Source of the DNA: BOG-933 sp037147415
GTDB taxonomy: Bacteria > Pseudomonadota > Alphaproteobacteria > Azospirillales > Azospirillaceae
Length of the DNA: 64,000 bases
Direction of reading: 5' to 3'
Assembly (NCBI GenBank): GCA_037147415.1
Contig: JBAWVF010000003.1
Location: forward strand, 4,466 to 68,465
Position numbers and translations under genes: made by a program. The stretch's first letter is position 1. Every line of letters begins with the position of its first letter. Below, piece by piece: positions 33,867 to 41,687 of this stretch. The notes under the pieces were generated by a model. The model was not told the origin of the DNA. It saw nothing but the letters and a program-made list of their open reading frames with translations, and ran no database searches.

Positions 33867-34298
33867 TCAGTGTGCGTAATGGCTGACGAACAAACCACCG
33901 ACCAAGCCACCCAGGCCAAGCGCGCCAGCATAGATCATATCCTTGCGGGCGACGGCATCACGGGCTTCGGTCGCGGCGAGAATCTGCTCGCCCAGCACGG
34001 CACCGGCGGCGCGGGCTTCGGCGATCGCCGGAGAAATCGGAGCGCGCACGGCAGCCGCGGCAACGGCCGGTGTGGCCGAGCGCAGGCCGACGGTGGTCAG
34101 CAGCGTGCCGGTCAGGCCGCCGCCGGTCAACAGGTCGGCAATCACGATACCGCCGACAACGCCCGTAGTAACGGCAAGTGTCTTGCCGAAGCTGCCGCCG
34201 TTATCCGACTCGGCAACGGTCGGCTGCGCCGTCTGATTCTGGGCAAAAGCAGAAAAGGGCAGCAAGGCAACCATCACGGCGACCAAAAATTTCCACAT
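33867..34298 (-). CDS. Small secreted/membrane protein, paralogue A of a three-gene cassette
   Basis: Starting at MWKFLVAVMVALLPFSAFAQ (GGAG 7 bases upstream; an ATG two codons earlier also exists), this 143-residue protein has a clear signal peptide with AFA|QNQ cleavage. The core hydrophobic segment TTGVVGGIVIADLLTGGGLT recurs in the next two genes. A second hydrophobic Gly-rich helix (YAGALGLGGLVGGLFVSHYAH) forms its C-terminus. I recognise no family. It is probably anchored in a membrane after export, by one or two short helices with GG packing motifs. Confidence 0.8.
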   Translation of the reverse strand: MWKFLVAVMVALLPFSAFAQNQTAQPTVAESDNGGSFGKTLAVTTGVVGGIVIADLLTGGGLTGTLLTTVGLRSATPAVAAAAVRAPISPAIAEARAAGAVLGEQILAATEARDAVARKDMIYAGALGLGGLVGGLFVSHYAH

Positions 34299-34514
34299 CG
34301 ACATGCTCCTTCACGGGTCTGCGGCAACGTTAATCGGCGGGCCGCTCGGGCCAAACGGAGAAGGCCAAGAACTACACGTCCGGCCGGGTCGGAAAATTAC
34401 TCGACAGGCCTTCCGGGTGCAAGCTTCAGCCCATAAAAAAAGAAAGAAACCGGCATAATTATCCGCGGTGTGTGTTCCGACCGGGGATTCCGGCCGGAAC
34501 ATCAAGGCGGGAGC

Positions 34515-34895
34515 TTACCAGAAACGCCACCAGGGCCGGACCAGAGCCGGTGCTGTTGCGGCGGCGGCGGCCGGGGCGGCAACCGGAGCAGCGGCAACCG
34601 GAGCAGTGGCAACCGGTGCAGCGGCAGCGGCAACCCGTGCGGCGGGGGCGGTGGCGGTCGGAGCCATCATGCCTTCCATGCCGATCGCGCGCAGAACCGG
34701 GCCGGACAGGGCGCCGGCGGTCAGGTAATCGGCGGCGACGGCGGCGGCGATCACGCCAGCGGTCAACAGCAGGGTTGAGCCTGATCCGGAAGATGCGGCC
34801 GGCACGGGCTCGGCGGCTGCGGGCGTGGTTTGGGTTTGGGCGAAGGCCCCGAGCGGTAATAGAGCGATAAGGGCGGCAACAAAAAGAATGCGCAT
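34515..34895 (-). CDS. Small secreted/membrane protein, paralogue B
   Basis: Starting at MRILFVAALIALLPLGAFAQ (AGGAG 8 bases upstream of the ATG at complement 34893-34895), this 126-residue protein has a signal peptide cleaved near AFA|QTQ. It carries the core segment TAGVIAAAVAADYLTAGALS, aligned with those of paralogues A and C. The C-terminal third is an Ala/Pro/Val low-complexity stretch (PVATAPVAAAPVAAP), and the protein ends in RPWWRFW, an aromatic-basic tail absent from the other two. No function can be assigned. Confidence 0.78.
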   Translation of the reverse strand: MRILFVAALIALLPLGAFAQTQTTPAAAEPVPAASSGSGSTLLLTAGVIAAAVAADYLTAGALSGPVLRAIGMEGMMAPTATAPAARVAAAAAPVATAPVAAAPVAAPAAAAATAPALVRPWWRFW

Positions 34896-34982
34896 CTGCG
34901 GTCTCCTGGAAATTCGCTTTCCAGAGACCTTATACACGAAGCTTCGCGAGAGGAAAGCGATTCGGCGCATCTGATTGCCGTT

Positions 34983-35024
34983 GATATCAACGCACCGATA
35001 TCAACGCACCGATATCAACGCACC
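34983..35024. repeat. 14-bp perfect tandem repeat, three units, over the stop codon of paralogue C
   Basis: GATATCAACGCACC occurs three times head-to-tail at 34983-34996, 34997-35010 and 35011-35024. The last unit contains the TGA of paralogue C (complement of 35015-35017), and each further unit would supply another TGA in the complement. Confidence 0.92.
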
Positions 35025-35353
35025 GGGGGCAGGATAATCGGGCGCAAGTTGACGGTAGCGGGGGCGAACCGACTGCCACCGCGAGTCGCAACGGCTCCGG
35101 TCCGGCCGAGTAGGGGTGCGGTCAGCGCTCCACCCGTAAAAAAATCCGCGGCGATAAAACCACCGATGATGCCGGTAGTCACGACCAGCACGCGCAGGGC
35201 ACTGGCGGATGTTGGGCGTCGAGGGACGGCCGATTCTACAGGATCGGAGATGCCCGGAGTTTCCGGCGCGGGGCGGGACTGGGCGCGAACTTCAGGCGCC
35301 GAAAGCACCAGAGCCAAGGTGATCAGAAGCGCGGAGATTAAAACTGAGGGCAT
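35015..35353 (-). CDS. Small secreted/membrane protein, paralogue C
   Basis: This 112-residue protein has a signal peptide (VLISALLITLALVLSAPEVRAQ) and a Pro-rich spacer. It carries the shared core TTGIIGGFIAADFFTGGALT followed by APLLGRTG, then a short C-terminal tail (LRPIILPPVR). It is the first gene of the cassette after rplI. The ribosome site is weak (GGAA). The stop codon lies in a triplicated 14-bp repeat. Function unknown; the link to A and B rests on the shared core and identical layout. Confidence 0.75.
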   Translation of the reverse strand: MPSVLISALLITLALVLSAPEVRAQSRPAPETPGISDPVESAVPRRPTSASALRVLVVTTGIIGGFIAADFFTGGALTAPLLGRTGAVATRGGSRFAPATVNLRPIILPPVR

Positions 35354-35444
35354 CGCATTCCATCACGGCACGCCGAAACGGCTCCCGGCAGATCGGAGCG
35401 CTAAGGTTAACGGAGCTTTCGGCTGCGTGCAAGCGTGCCGGGAC

Positions 35445-35472
35445 GCCGGCCCCGGTCGAAACCGGAACCGGC
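35445..35472 (-). terminator. Hairpin after rplI, possible terminator
   Basis: GCCGG-CC-CCGGT and ACCGG-AA-CCGGC flank a CGAA tetraloop just after the rplI stop codon. There is no T tract, so it may only slow or process the transcript. Confidence 0.4.
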
Positions 35473-35483
35473 GGTCAACGGAA

Positions 35484-36053
35484 TTACGAATTCGCCTCTT
35501 CGGCGGCCGCGGCCGCGGCGTCGGCGGCTTCTTCTGCGGCACGCTCTTCTGCGGCCAGTTCAGCGGCGGTAACCATGCCGCCACGTTGGGCTTGCAGCGC
35601 GGCTTCTTCCTTGGAGCGGGCAACGTTGACGGTTACGCCGACGCTGACTTCCGGATGAAGAATGACCCGCACCTTGGATAGTCCGAGGGTTTTGATCGGC
35701 TGATCGATCGCCACCTGCCGGCGTTCGACCTTGTAGCCGGCTTCCTCCAGCGAATCGGAGATATCACGAGCACTGACCGAACCGTAAAGGATACCGGTGT
35801 CGCCGGCTTGGCGGGTGATGACCACCATCACGCCATCCATTTTGGTCGATACATACTCGGCTTCTTTCCGCTGCTCCAGATTGAGCGCCTGGAGTGCCGC
35901 TTTCCTTGTTTCGAAATAAACAAGGTTCTCTTTGGTCGCGCGCATGGCCTTTTTTTGCGGCAACAGGAAGTTGCGCGCGTAGCCGGGACGCACTTTGACG
36001 ACCTGGCCCATCTGGCCGAGCTTCTCGACCCGTTCCAACAGAATGATGTCCAT
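35484..36053 (-). CDS. rplI: 50S ribosomal protein L9, C-terminally extended
   Basis: Starting at MDIILLERVEKLGQMGQVVK, this is a normal L9 N-domain (GQVVKVRPGYARNFLLPQKKA), long helix and C-domain (KVRVILHPEVSVGVTVNVAR). At 189 residues it exceeds the usual ~150 because of an Ala/Glu-rich tail of about 35 residues after VARSKEE. The start overlaps the stop of the DUF2232 gene by one base. Part of the rpsF-rpsR-DUF2232-rplI operon. Confidence 0.95.
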   Translation of the reverse strand: MDIILLERVEKLGQMGQVVKVRPGYARNFLLPQKKAMRATKENLVYFETRKAALQALNLEQRKEAEYVSTKMDGVMVVITRQAGDTGILYGSVSARDISDSLEEAGYKVERRQVAIDQPIKTLGLSKVRVILHPEVSVGVTVNVARSKEEAALQAQRGGMVTAAELAAEERAAEEAADAAAAAAEEANS

Positions 36054-37015
36054 CATGCCTCTCCCCGGTCGGGCGGTGCGGCGAGGAATTGCCGCCGCAG
36101 CCCGGCCCATTGCTCGATGATCCCCAGCCCGATCACGGCGATCACCGGCCAGGCCAAAAACGTCAAAACCAGATAGAACACGGACAGGATGGCGGTCTTC
36201 GACCTTCGCGTTCCGGCGAAGGCATGCACCACCGCCAGCCCGGCGAAAAAGAACGGTACCGCCAGCACGATTGCAAGGTTGACCAGCGCGAAGCCGGCCT
36301 GCCCCCCGAGTCCGAAAGCACCGCCCAGAGTGACCGCCAGCACCAGCGGCGCCCATCCGGGAAGCTCCAAATCCACCATCCGGAGCGGCGGGCGAATCAG
36401 ACGTTCGAATCGAGCCACCACTCCTTGAGCCAGCAGGCCGTTGACCATTATCCCGCCCAGCCAGGACACGACCACGATGCCCGGAAGCGCGGTGGCAACC
36501 AAGTTTGCGGCGGCCAGCCCCGACGGGTCGATCGCGGCAAGTTCCTTACCGGGAAACAGGGCGGTCAGCGACTCGACCAAAACCCCCTGAATCAACCCCC
36601 TCAGCCCGTCCTCGCCGCCGAACGCCATGCCGACAAGCACGACAACCAGGACGATCGCGCCGCCGAGACCGGTCAAGGCCACCAGCAGCAGACCGGGCGG
36701 GTACCACTCGAGGGTCTCGTCAGGGCGGCTTCGCGACAGCAATCCCTGACGAACCAACAGCAGAACCGGTGCAACCGACAATAAAGCGAAAGTCCCGCCC
36801 AGCACCAAGCTGCCCGCGATCACGGTAACCGCGATCACCGCCACTCCCGACGCCAGAGCCATAGCGGCCGTTCCGAACCCCAACCCCGCCACGAACAGAG
36901 GCAGCGGCGCCAGGTAAACCAGCACCATCCCGCCCCATGAACCGGTCAACACCGCAAGGTACAAGACAGCGGAGGTAAATCCGCAGCCGAGGGCGGCAAG
37001 CAGGGCGGGGGGCAC
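36053..37015 (-). CDS. DUF2232 family integral membrane protein
   Basis: This 320-residue hydrophobic protein has about eight predicted TM helices, including VLVYLAPLPLFVAGLGFG, the usual DUF2232 N-terminal element, and FFFAGLAVVHAFAGTRRSK near the end. DUF2232 genes lie between rpsR and rplI in many alphaproteobacteria, as here. The function is not established; the fold resembles the S-components/YybS group of membrane proteins. Ends overlapping the rplI start. Confidence 0.88.
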   Translation of the reverse strand: MPPALLAALGCGFTSAVLYLAVLTGSWGGMVLVYLAPLPLFVAGLGFGTAAMALASGVAVIAVTVIAGSLVLGGTFALLSVAPVLLLVRQGLLSRSRPDETLEWYPPGLLLVALTGLGGAIVLVVVLVGMAFGGEDGLRGLIQGVLVESLTALFPGKELAAIDPSGLAAANLVATALPGIVVVSWLGGIMVNGLLAQGVVARFERLIRPPLRMVDLELPGWAPLVLAVTLGGAFGLGGQAGFALVNLAIVLAVPFFFAGLAVVHAFAGTRRSKTAILSVFYLVLTFLAWPVIAVIGLGIIEQWAGLRRQFLAAPPDRGEA

Positions 37016-37045
37016 GGCTTGGGTTTCCTTTCGGTCCGTCGTTGC

Positions 37046-37363
37046 CTACTTTACCATGTAGGGTAACAGGGAAAGAAAGCGTGCCCGCTTAATCGCCTTG
37101 GCCAGCTCGCGCTGTTTTTTGGCGGAAACCGCGGTGATCCGACTCGGAACGATCTTGCCGCGTTCGGAAATAAACCGCGACAGCAGCTTGACGTCTTTGT
37201 AATCGATCGCCGGGGCATTGGCGCCCGAAAACGGGCAGGTTTTGCGCCGACGGAAAAACGGCCGGCGGGTTCCGCCCCCGCCCCCGCCACCGGCACCACC
37301 ACCGCCGCCAGCACCACCGCCGCCGCCGCCCATACGCGGGCCTGAAGAGCCGGAATTCATCAT
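37046..37363 (-). CDS. rpsR: 30S ribosomal protein S18 with a Gly-rich N-terminal extension
   Basis: Residues 32-105 are a standard S18 (RRPFFRRRKTCPFSG, IDYKDVKLLSRFISERGKI, KKQRELAKAIKRARFLSLLP). Residues 1-31 (after MMNSGSSGPRM) are a nearly pure Gly run with two Ala, which is unusual for S18. The start overlaps the rpsF stop by four bases. S18 binds S6 on the platform of the 30S subunit. Confidence 0.95.
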   Translation of the reverse strand: MMNSGSSGPRMGGGGGGAGGGGGAGGGGGGGTRRPFFRRRKTCPFSGANAPAIDYKDVKLLSRFISERGKIVPSRITAVSAKKQRELAKAIKRARFLSLLPYMVK

Positions 37364-37830
37364 GACGGTTCTCCTTCGGGTTCACTACGCAGCGGACGGC
37401 GCGGACGATCACCGCGATCACCGCGATCGCCGTCACCACGGCGGCCACGATCGCCGCGATCACCACGATCACCGCGGTCGCCACGATCCCCGCGTTCTCC
37501 GCGCTCGCCGCGGGCCTGCATCATCACCGATTGGCCGGGCTCAAGCGCCTCGATCCGAACGGTCATGAAGCGCAGCACGTCTTCGTTGATCGACATGTTG
37601 CGCTCCATCTCGGCGACCGCTGCGGGCGGTGCGTCGAGTTGGAACAGGATAAAGTGTCCCTTGCGGTTTTTCTTGATCTTGTAGGCGAGGGTCTTGAGCC
37701 CCCAATGTTCGGTCTTGGCAACCTGTCCGTCGGTATTCTTTACGATACCGGCGAAAGTTTCCGCCAAGGCTTCGGCTTGTGCGGCCGAAATATCCTGGCG
37801 TGCAATAAACACGCATTCATAAAAAGCCAT
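37360..37830 (-). CDS. rpsF: 30S ribosomal protein S6 with an RGD-repeat tail
   Basis: Residues 1-98 are a normal S6 (MAFYECVFIARQDISAAQAE, GLKTLAYKIKKNRKGHFILF, NEDVLRFMTVR). After about residue 105 the tail is a repeat of RGD/RGE triplets (RGERGDRGDRGDRGDRGDRG and onward) ending RPLRSEPEGEPS. Total length 156. The DNA of the tail (37392-37512) is a degenerate 9-bp repeat. First gene of the operon, with a promoter near 37980 and a leader of about 128 nt. Confidence 0.95.
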   Translation of the reverse strand: MAFYECVFIARQDISAAQAEALAETFAGIVKNTDGQVAKTEHWGLKTLAYKIKKNRKGHFILFQLDAPPAAVAEMERNMSINEDVLRFMTVRIEALEPGQSVMMQARGERGERGDRGDRGDRGDRGDRGRRGDGDRGDRGDRPRRPLRSEPEGEPS

Positions 37831-37925
37831 CGGACTCCCCTTGGCTGTTACATGGCCCGGCGCTGCTCTTGGAATTCTTCCGGGTGAATGGCCCGTAAGA
37901 AATCCCGATCAGCCGCCCGCGCCTA

Positions 37926-37945
37926 GCCGACGCCACGACGTCGGC
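37926..37945 (-). promoter_or_regulatory. Hairpin in the rpsF leader
   Basis: GCCGAC (complement of 37940-37945) pairs with GTCGGC (complement of 37926-37931) across an 8-nt loop, near the 5' end of the predicted leader. rpsF leaders in many bacteria bind the S6:S18 pair for feedback; I could not match that motif with certainty. Confidence 0.35.
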
Positions 37946-37964
37946 AAGGAGTTTGGAGCGCGGG

Positions 37965-37992
37965 ACTATACACGGCTGCTCCGGGATTTCAA
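37965..37992 (-). promoter_or_regulatory. Sigma-70-type promoter of the rpsF operon
   Basis: On the minus strand TTGAAA (complement of 37987-37992), a 16-bp spacer and TATAGT (complement of 37965-37970). Predicted start near 37958. Confidence 0.7.
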
Positions 37993-38029
37993 GCCCGGAT
38001 TCCGGGAAAAGACAGCAAGTCACGCTGCG

Positions 38030-38488
38030 TTACGCGACGTGGCCGGCATCGGAGTGAGTGAGCAGGGCATAGATGGCGTCGGCGCTGGTCGAACCACGCA
38101 GTTTCTCGCAGATGCTGTTATCGCGCAGCAACCGCGAGACCCTGGCAAGCGCCTTCAAGTGATCGGCGCCCGCCTGCTCGGGGGCGAGCAGCAGGAACAT
38201 GAGGTCAACCGGCTGTTCGTCGATGGCGTCGAAATCGATCGGCCGTTCAAGCCGCGCGAAGATGCCATAAACGCGGTCGAGGCTCGCCAGCTTCCCGTGG
38301 GGAATGGCGATGCCCTGACCGACACCGGTTGTGCCTAATCGCTCGCGTTCCAGCAGGACATCGAAAACCGCCCGTTCATGTTGACCGGTGAGTTCGGATG
38401 CCTTGCGGGCAAGCTCCTGCAGGGCCTGCTTTTTACTTCCGGCTCGGAGGTTTGCGATGATGCTGGCAGGCGTGATGAGTTCAATCAT
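38030..38488 (-). CDS. ptsN: PTS IIA-like nitrogen regulatory protein (EIIA-Ntr)
   Basis: This 152-residue PTS EIIA type-2 domain has the phospho-acceptor H64 in GIAIPHGKLASL and the LLLAPEQAGADHLKALARVSRLL helix region. It receives phosphate from EI-Ntr and NPr, and links nitrogen and potassium status to regulation. It lies downstream of hpf and rpoN in the conserved order rpoN-hpf-ptsN, with a 34-bp gap from hpf. Confidence 0.95.
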   Translation of the reverse strand: MIELITPASIIANLRAGSKKQALQELARKASELTGQHERAVFDVLLERERLGTTGVGQGIAIPHGKLASLDRVYGIFARLERPIDFDAIDEQPVDLMFLLLAPEQAGADHLKALARVSRLLRDNSICEKLRGSTSADAIYALLTHSDAGHVA

Positions 38489-38522
38489 GGCGGGCCGACA
38501 TGGTTACCGGTCGGGCGCGGCA

Positions 38523-39134
38523 TCAGGCGCCGGGCCCGGCGCTGCCTTTTGGATCTACCCAACCGACGTTCCCGTCGGTGCGGCGATAGATCATGTTAAG
38601 GCCGCCGTGGGCGCGGTTACGGAACATCAGGGCCGACAGCTCGGCCAGCTCCATCCGCATGACCGCCTCGCCGACGGTCAACAACTCGATGGAGGTGGTC
38701 ATTTCGGCAACGACCAGCGGCTGATGGCCGGCTGTTCCGTCACCCTTGACCTCGAGAAGTTCCTGGTGCCCCTCCGGCTCGGCCTGGAGGATGTACTTCG
38801 CGGCCGTGACCGTCTGAGCGGCGGTGGCTTCGGCGTTGTTGTGGTGGTCCTTAAGCCGGCTTTTATAGCGGCTCAGGCGCTTGGCGATCTTGTCGCATGC
38901 GGTGTCGAACGACCGATACGGATCGTCGGTTTCGCTGAAGCTTTGCACCATGATGCCGCGGCCGACATGAACGGAGATGTCGGCTTTGAACAGGTGCGCT
39001 TCGCGCGAGAAGACGACGTTCGCTTCGATCGGCTTGCCGAAATACTTGCCGACCACGGCGCCGAGGCTCTCGGCAACATGGCTGCGCAAGGAATCACCGA
39101 CGTCGAGCTGCTTGCCTTTAACGGAAAGATGCAT
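38523..39134 (-). CDS. hpf: Ribosome hibernation promoting factor, long form
   Basis: This 203-residue long HPF has an N-terminal S30AE domain (MHLSVKGKQLDVGDSLRSHV ... RYKSRLKDHH) and the C-terminal dimerisation domain (FRNRAHGGLNMIYRRTDGNV). Long HPF joins 70S ribosomes into 100S dimers during starvation. It is separated from rpoN by 205 bp with its own candidate promoter, and ptsN follows. Confidence 0.95.
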   Translation of the reverse strand: MHLSVKGKQLDVGDSLRSHVAESLGAVVGKYFGKPIEANVVFSREAHLFKADISVHVGRGIMVQSFSETDDPYRSFDTACDKIAKRLSRYKSRLKDHHNNAEATAAQTVTAAKYILQAEPEGHQELLEVKGDGTAGHQPLVVAEMTTSIELLTVGEAVMRMELAELSALMFRNRAHGGLNMIYRRTDGNVGWVDPKGSAGPGA

Positions 39135-39208
39135 GTCTGACTTTATCCGGACTTAATTCGGTCCGCCGAGTGTGGAAGATACGGCGCCGCACCCGGTGCG
39201 GACCTAAC

Positions 39209-39237
39209 AAGTAGTCGTGCGCGCCGCGATTTGTCAA
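39209..39237 (-). promoter_or_regulatory. Candidate promoter of hpf
   Basis: Minus strand TTGACA (complement of 39232-39237), a 17-bp spacer and CTACTT (complement of 39209-39214). The -35 is perfect; the -10 is weak. Confidence 0.45.
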
Positions 39238-39339
39238 GAAACGCCGTGGTCGCATCCGGCGACATTGATCCGGCCCGACCATGACCCGGGATCCGGCCGA
39301 ACCCGCGGGGGGAACGGCTGATTTGTCGACTCCGGGAGT

Positions 39340-40869
39340 TCACAGACGAATGGACTTTTCACGGCGCCTCTGTACGGAAGAAGGGATACGTAAGGCTTCA
39401 CGATATTTGGCTACTGTTCGCCTGGCAATGTCAATCCCGTCGTTACGCAGAATTTCGACAATTTTGTCATCGGAAAGCACCGCATCGGCCGGTTCCGCCT
39501 CGACCAGTGTTTTGATTCGCTGTCGAACCGACTCGGCGGAATGGCCGGCGCCCCCGTCCGAGCCCTGAATCGTGGCGGTAAAAAAGTATTTCAGCTCGAA
39601 GATTCCGCGTGGCGTGACCATGAACTTGTTGGTGGTCACCCGGCTCACCGTCGATTCGTGCATCGAGATCGCTTCAGCGATATCTCGGAGAATCAAGGGT
39701 TTAAGGTGCTGGACTCCATGAAGGAAAAACGCATCCTGCTGGCGGACGATCTCGGTCGCGACCTTAAGGATGGTGGTGGCCCGTTGGTGCAGCGATTTGA
39801 CCAGCCAGTTGGCGGTATTGAAGCGCTCGGTCAGGTAGTCGCGCTCGGCCTTGCTGCGCATGCCCTCACTGATTCGGGCGAAATAGCGCTGGTTGACCAG
39901 CACCCGGGGCAGGGTGTCGGGGTTCAGCTCGATAAACCAGCCGCCGCCGGGTTGGGCACGCATCAGAATATCGGGGGTGACCGGTTGGGCCGGTGCATGA
40001 TCGAAGGCCAGCGCCGGCTTTGGGTTGAGTTTGCGGATTTCCCCCAGCATGTCGGCGATGTCTTCGGCGTCGACTCCGCACACTTTGATCAGAGCCGGCA
40101 GGTTGCGCGCGGCCAACAGGTCGAGATGGTTGAGCAAAGTCTGCATCGCCGGGTCGAGTCGGTCCAGGTCGCGCAACTGGATCGCCAAGCATTCCTTAAG
40201 TGAGCGGGCGAAGATACCGGGCGGATCGAAGTGCTGAAGTACGGCCAACACCTGTTCGACCCGCTCGACCGTGCAGCCGAACTGCTCGGCGATTTCCCCG
40301 AGGTCGACGGTGAGGTACCCGGTTTCATCCAAAAGATCGATCAGCGCTGTCCCGATCAGGCGGTCGGCGGGGTGGGCCAGATCGACATTGAGCTGCCCCG
40401 ACAGGTGGTCGCGCAGTGAAATATCGCCCGTCAGCGTTTGTTCGAGATTGGGGTCGCTTTCATCGAAGCCGGATCGCCCGCCGTTGGCCGCCCACTGTCC
40501 AAGCGTTTCCCCGTCGCCCAGGCTGTTATCGGCGCTGCTGCCGCCGGTCCAGACATTCTCGAAGTCGGTATCGAGCGGGCCGTCCGCGGCACCGGGCAGG
40601 GTATCCGAAGTGGTCTGGTCCACGGTATCGCGGGTTCGAGTCGACTCGGGCGGCGGCGGCGGGTCCGCTTCGCCCCGCTCCGGGGGTTCGCCCTCACCGC
40701 TGCCGGCACCGTCGGCCCGTTCCAACAGGGGGTTTTGCTCGATTTCGTGGTCGATAAAGTCGGACAGTTCCATATTGGACAGTTGCAGCAGCTTGATCGC
40801 TTGCTGCAACTGGGGTGTCATCACCAGGGACTGGGATTGTCGGAGGTCGAGTCGTTGCGAAAGCGCCAT
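39340..40869 (-). CDS. rpoN: RNA polymerase sigma-54 factor
   Basis: This 509-residue protein has all three regions: the Gln/Leu-rich activator region (SQSLVMTPQLQQAIKLLQLS, residues 12-31), an acidic linker (about 60-130), the core-binding region, the HTH, and the C-terminal RpoN box ARRTVAKYREAL. It directs RNA polymerase to -24/-12 promoters such as the one at 22641. It lies directly behind lptB, the standard proteobacterial order. Cytoplasmic. Confidence 0.96.
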   Translation of the reverse strand: MALSQRLDLRQSQSLVMTPQLQQAIKLLQLSNMELSDFIDHEIEQNPLLERADGAGSGEGEPPERGEADPPPPPESTRTRDTVDQTTSDTLPGAADGPLDTDFENVWTGGSSADNSLGDGETLGQWAANGGRSGFDESDPNLEQTLTGDISLRDHLSGQLNVDLAHPADRLIGTALIDLLDETGYLTVDLGEIAEQFGCTVERVEQVLAVLQHFDPPGIFARSLKECLAIQLRDLDRLDPAMQTLLNHLDLLAARNLPALIKVCGVDAEDIADMLGEIRKLNPKPALAFDHAPAQPVTPDILMRAQPGGGWFIELNPDTLPRVLVNQRYFARISEGMRSKAERDYLTERFNTANWLVKSLHQRATTILKVATEIVRQQDAFFLHGVQHLKPLILRDIAEAISMHESTVSRVTTNKFMVTPRGIFELKYFFTATIQGSDGGAGHSAESVRQRIKTLVEAEPADAVLSDDKIVEILRNDGIDIARRTVAKYREALRIPSSVQRRREKSIRL

Positions 40870-40894
40870 GGCTGCGGTGTGCCTCGGGAAGTCG

Positions 40895-41659
40895 CTACAG
40901 GCTGAATCTCTCGCCCAGATAGACGCGTCTTACATCCTCATGGGCCACGATGTCGGCGGGCGTACCTTCCATCAGGACCATCCCCTCGTGCATGATATAG
41001 GCGCGGTCGACAATATCCAAGGTTTCCCGAACATTGTGGTCGGTGATTAATACGCCGATGCCCCGGTCGCGCAGATGGCTGATCAACTCGCGGATTTCAT
41101 TGACGGCAATCGGGTCGATCCCGGCCAGCGGTTCGTCGAGCAGGATGAAGTGGGGCCGGGTGGCAAGCGCGCGGGCAATTTCGACTCGTCGGCGTTCGCC
41201 GCCGGACAAGGCCAGGGCCGGAGCCCGCCGGATATGGGTAATGGAAAATTCGGCCAGCAATTCGTCGAGCATGGCCTCGCGCACGTCGTGGTCGCTTTCC
41301 ACCACCTCCAGCACGGCGCGGATATTGTTCTCGACCGACAGGCCGCGGAAAATCGAGGCCTCCTGTGGCAAATAGCCGATGCCCAGGCGGGCGCGCCGGT
41401 ACATCGGCAGGGCGGTGATGTTCTGGCCGTCGAGATAAATCGCACCGTAGTCGGCTGCAATCAGGCCGGTGATCATATAAAAGCAAGTGGTCTTGCCGGC
41501 GCCGTTCGGACCGAGCAAGCCGACCGCCTCGCCGCGCTGAACCGTGACGCTGACACTGCGCACGACCGGGCGCTGCTTGAAGCTTTTTCCCAAATTATGG
41601 GCGGACAAGCCATTGGCGAGGGCCGGCGGCGGGGCGGTATCGGGGCGGCGCTTGGTCAT
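40895..41659 (-). CDS. lptB: LPS export ABC ATPase LptB
   Basis: This 254-residue ATPase has Walker A GPNGAGKTTCFYMITGL, LSGGERRRVEIARAL and Walker B FILLDEPLAGIDPIAVNEI. The GLIAADYGAIYLDGQNITALP stretch and YLPQEASIFRGLSVENNI are characteristic of LptB. It powers LPS extraction with LptFG from the inner membrane. Lies between lptA and rpoN in one operon. Confidence 0.95.
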   Translation of the reverse strand: MTKRRPDTAPPPALANGLSAHNLGKSFKQRPVVRSVSVTVQRGEAVGLLGPNGAGKTTCFYMITGLIAADYGAIYLDGQNITALPMYRRARLGIGYLPQEASIFRGLSVENNIRAVLEVVESDHDVREAMLDELLAEFSITHIRRAPALALSGGERRRVEIARALATRPHFILLDEPLAGIDPIAVNEIRELISHLRDRGIGVLITDHNVRETLDIVDRAYIMHEGMVLMEGTPADIVAHEDVRRVYLGERFSL

Positions 41660-41687
41660 TGCGGGCTTGGTACTCTTGAAAGGCGGA

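Noticed and set aside
37380..37515. Possible CRISPR-like array in the rpsF region (regular GATCACCGCG-type repeats)
   Set aside because: The units are 9 bp and code in frame for RGD triplets of S6; there are no spacers.
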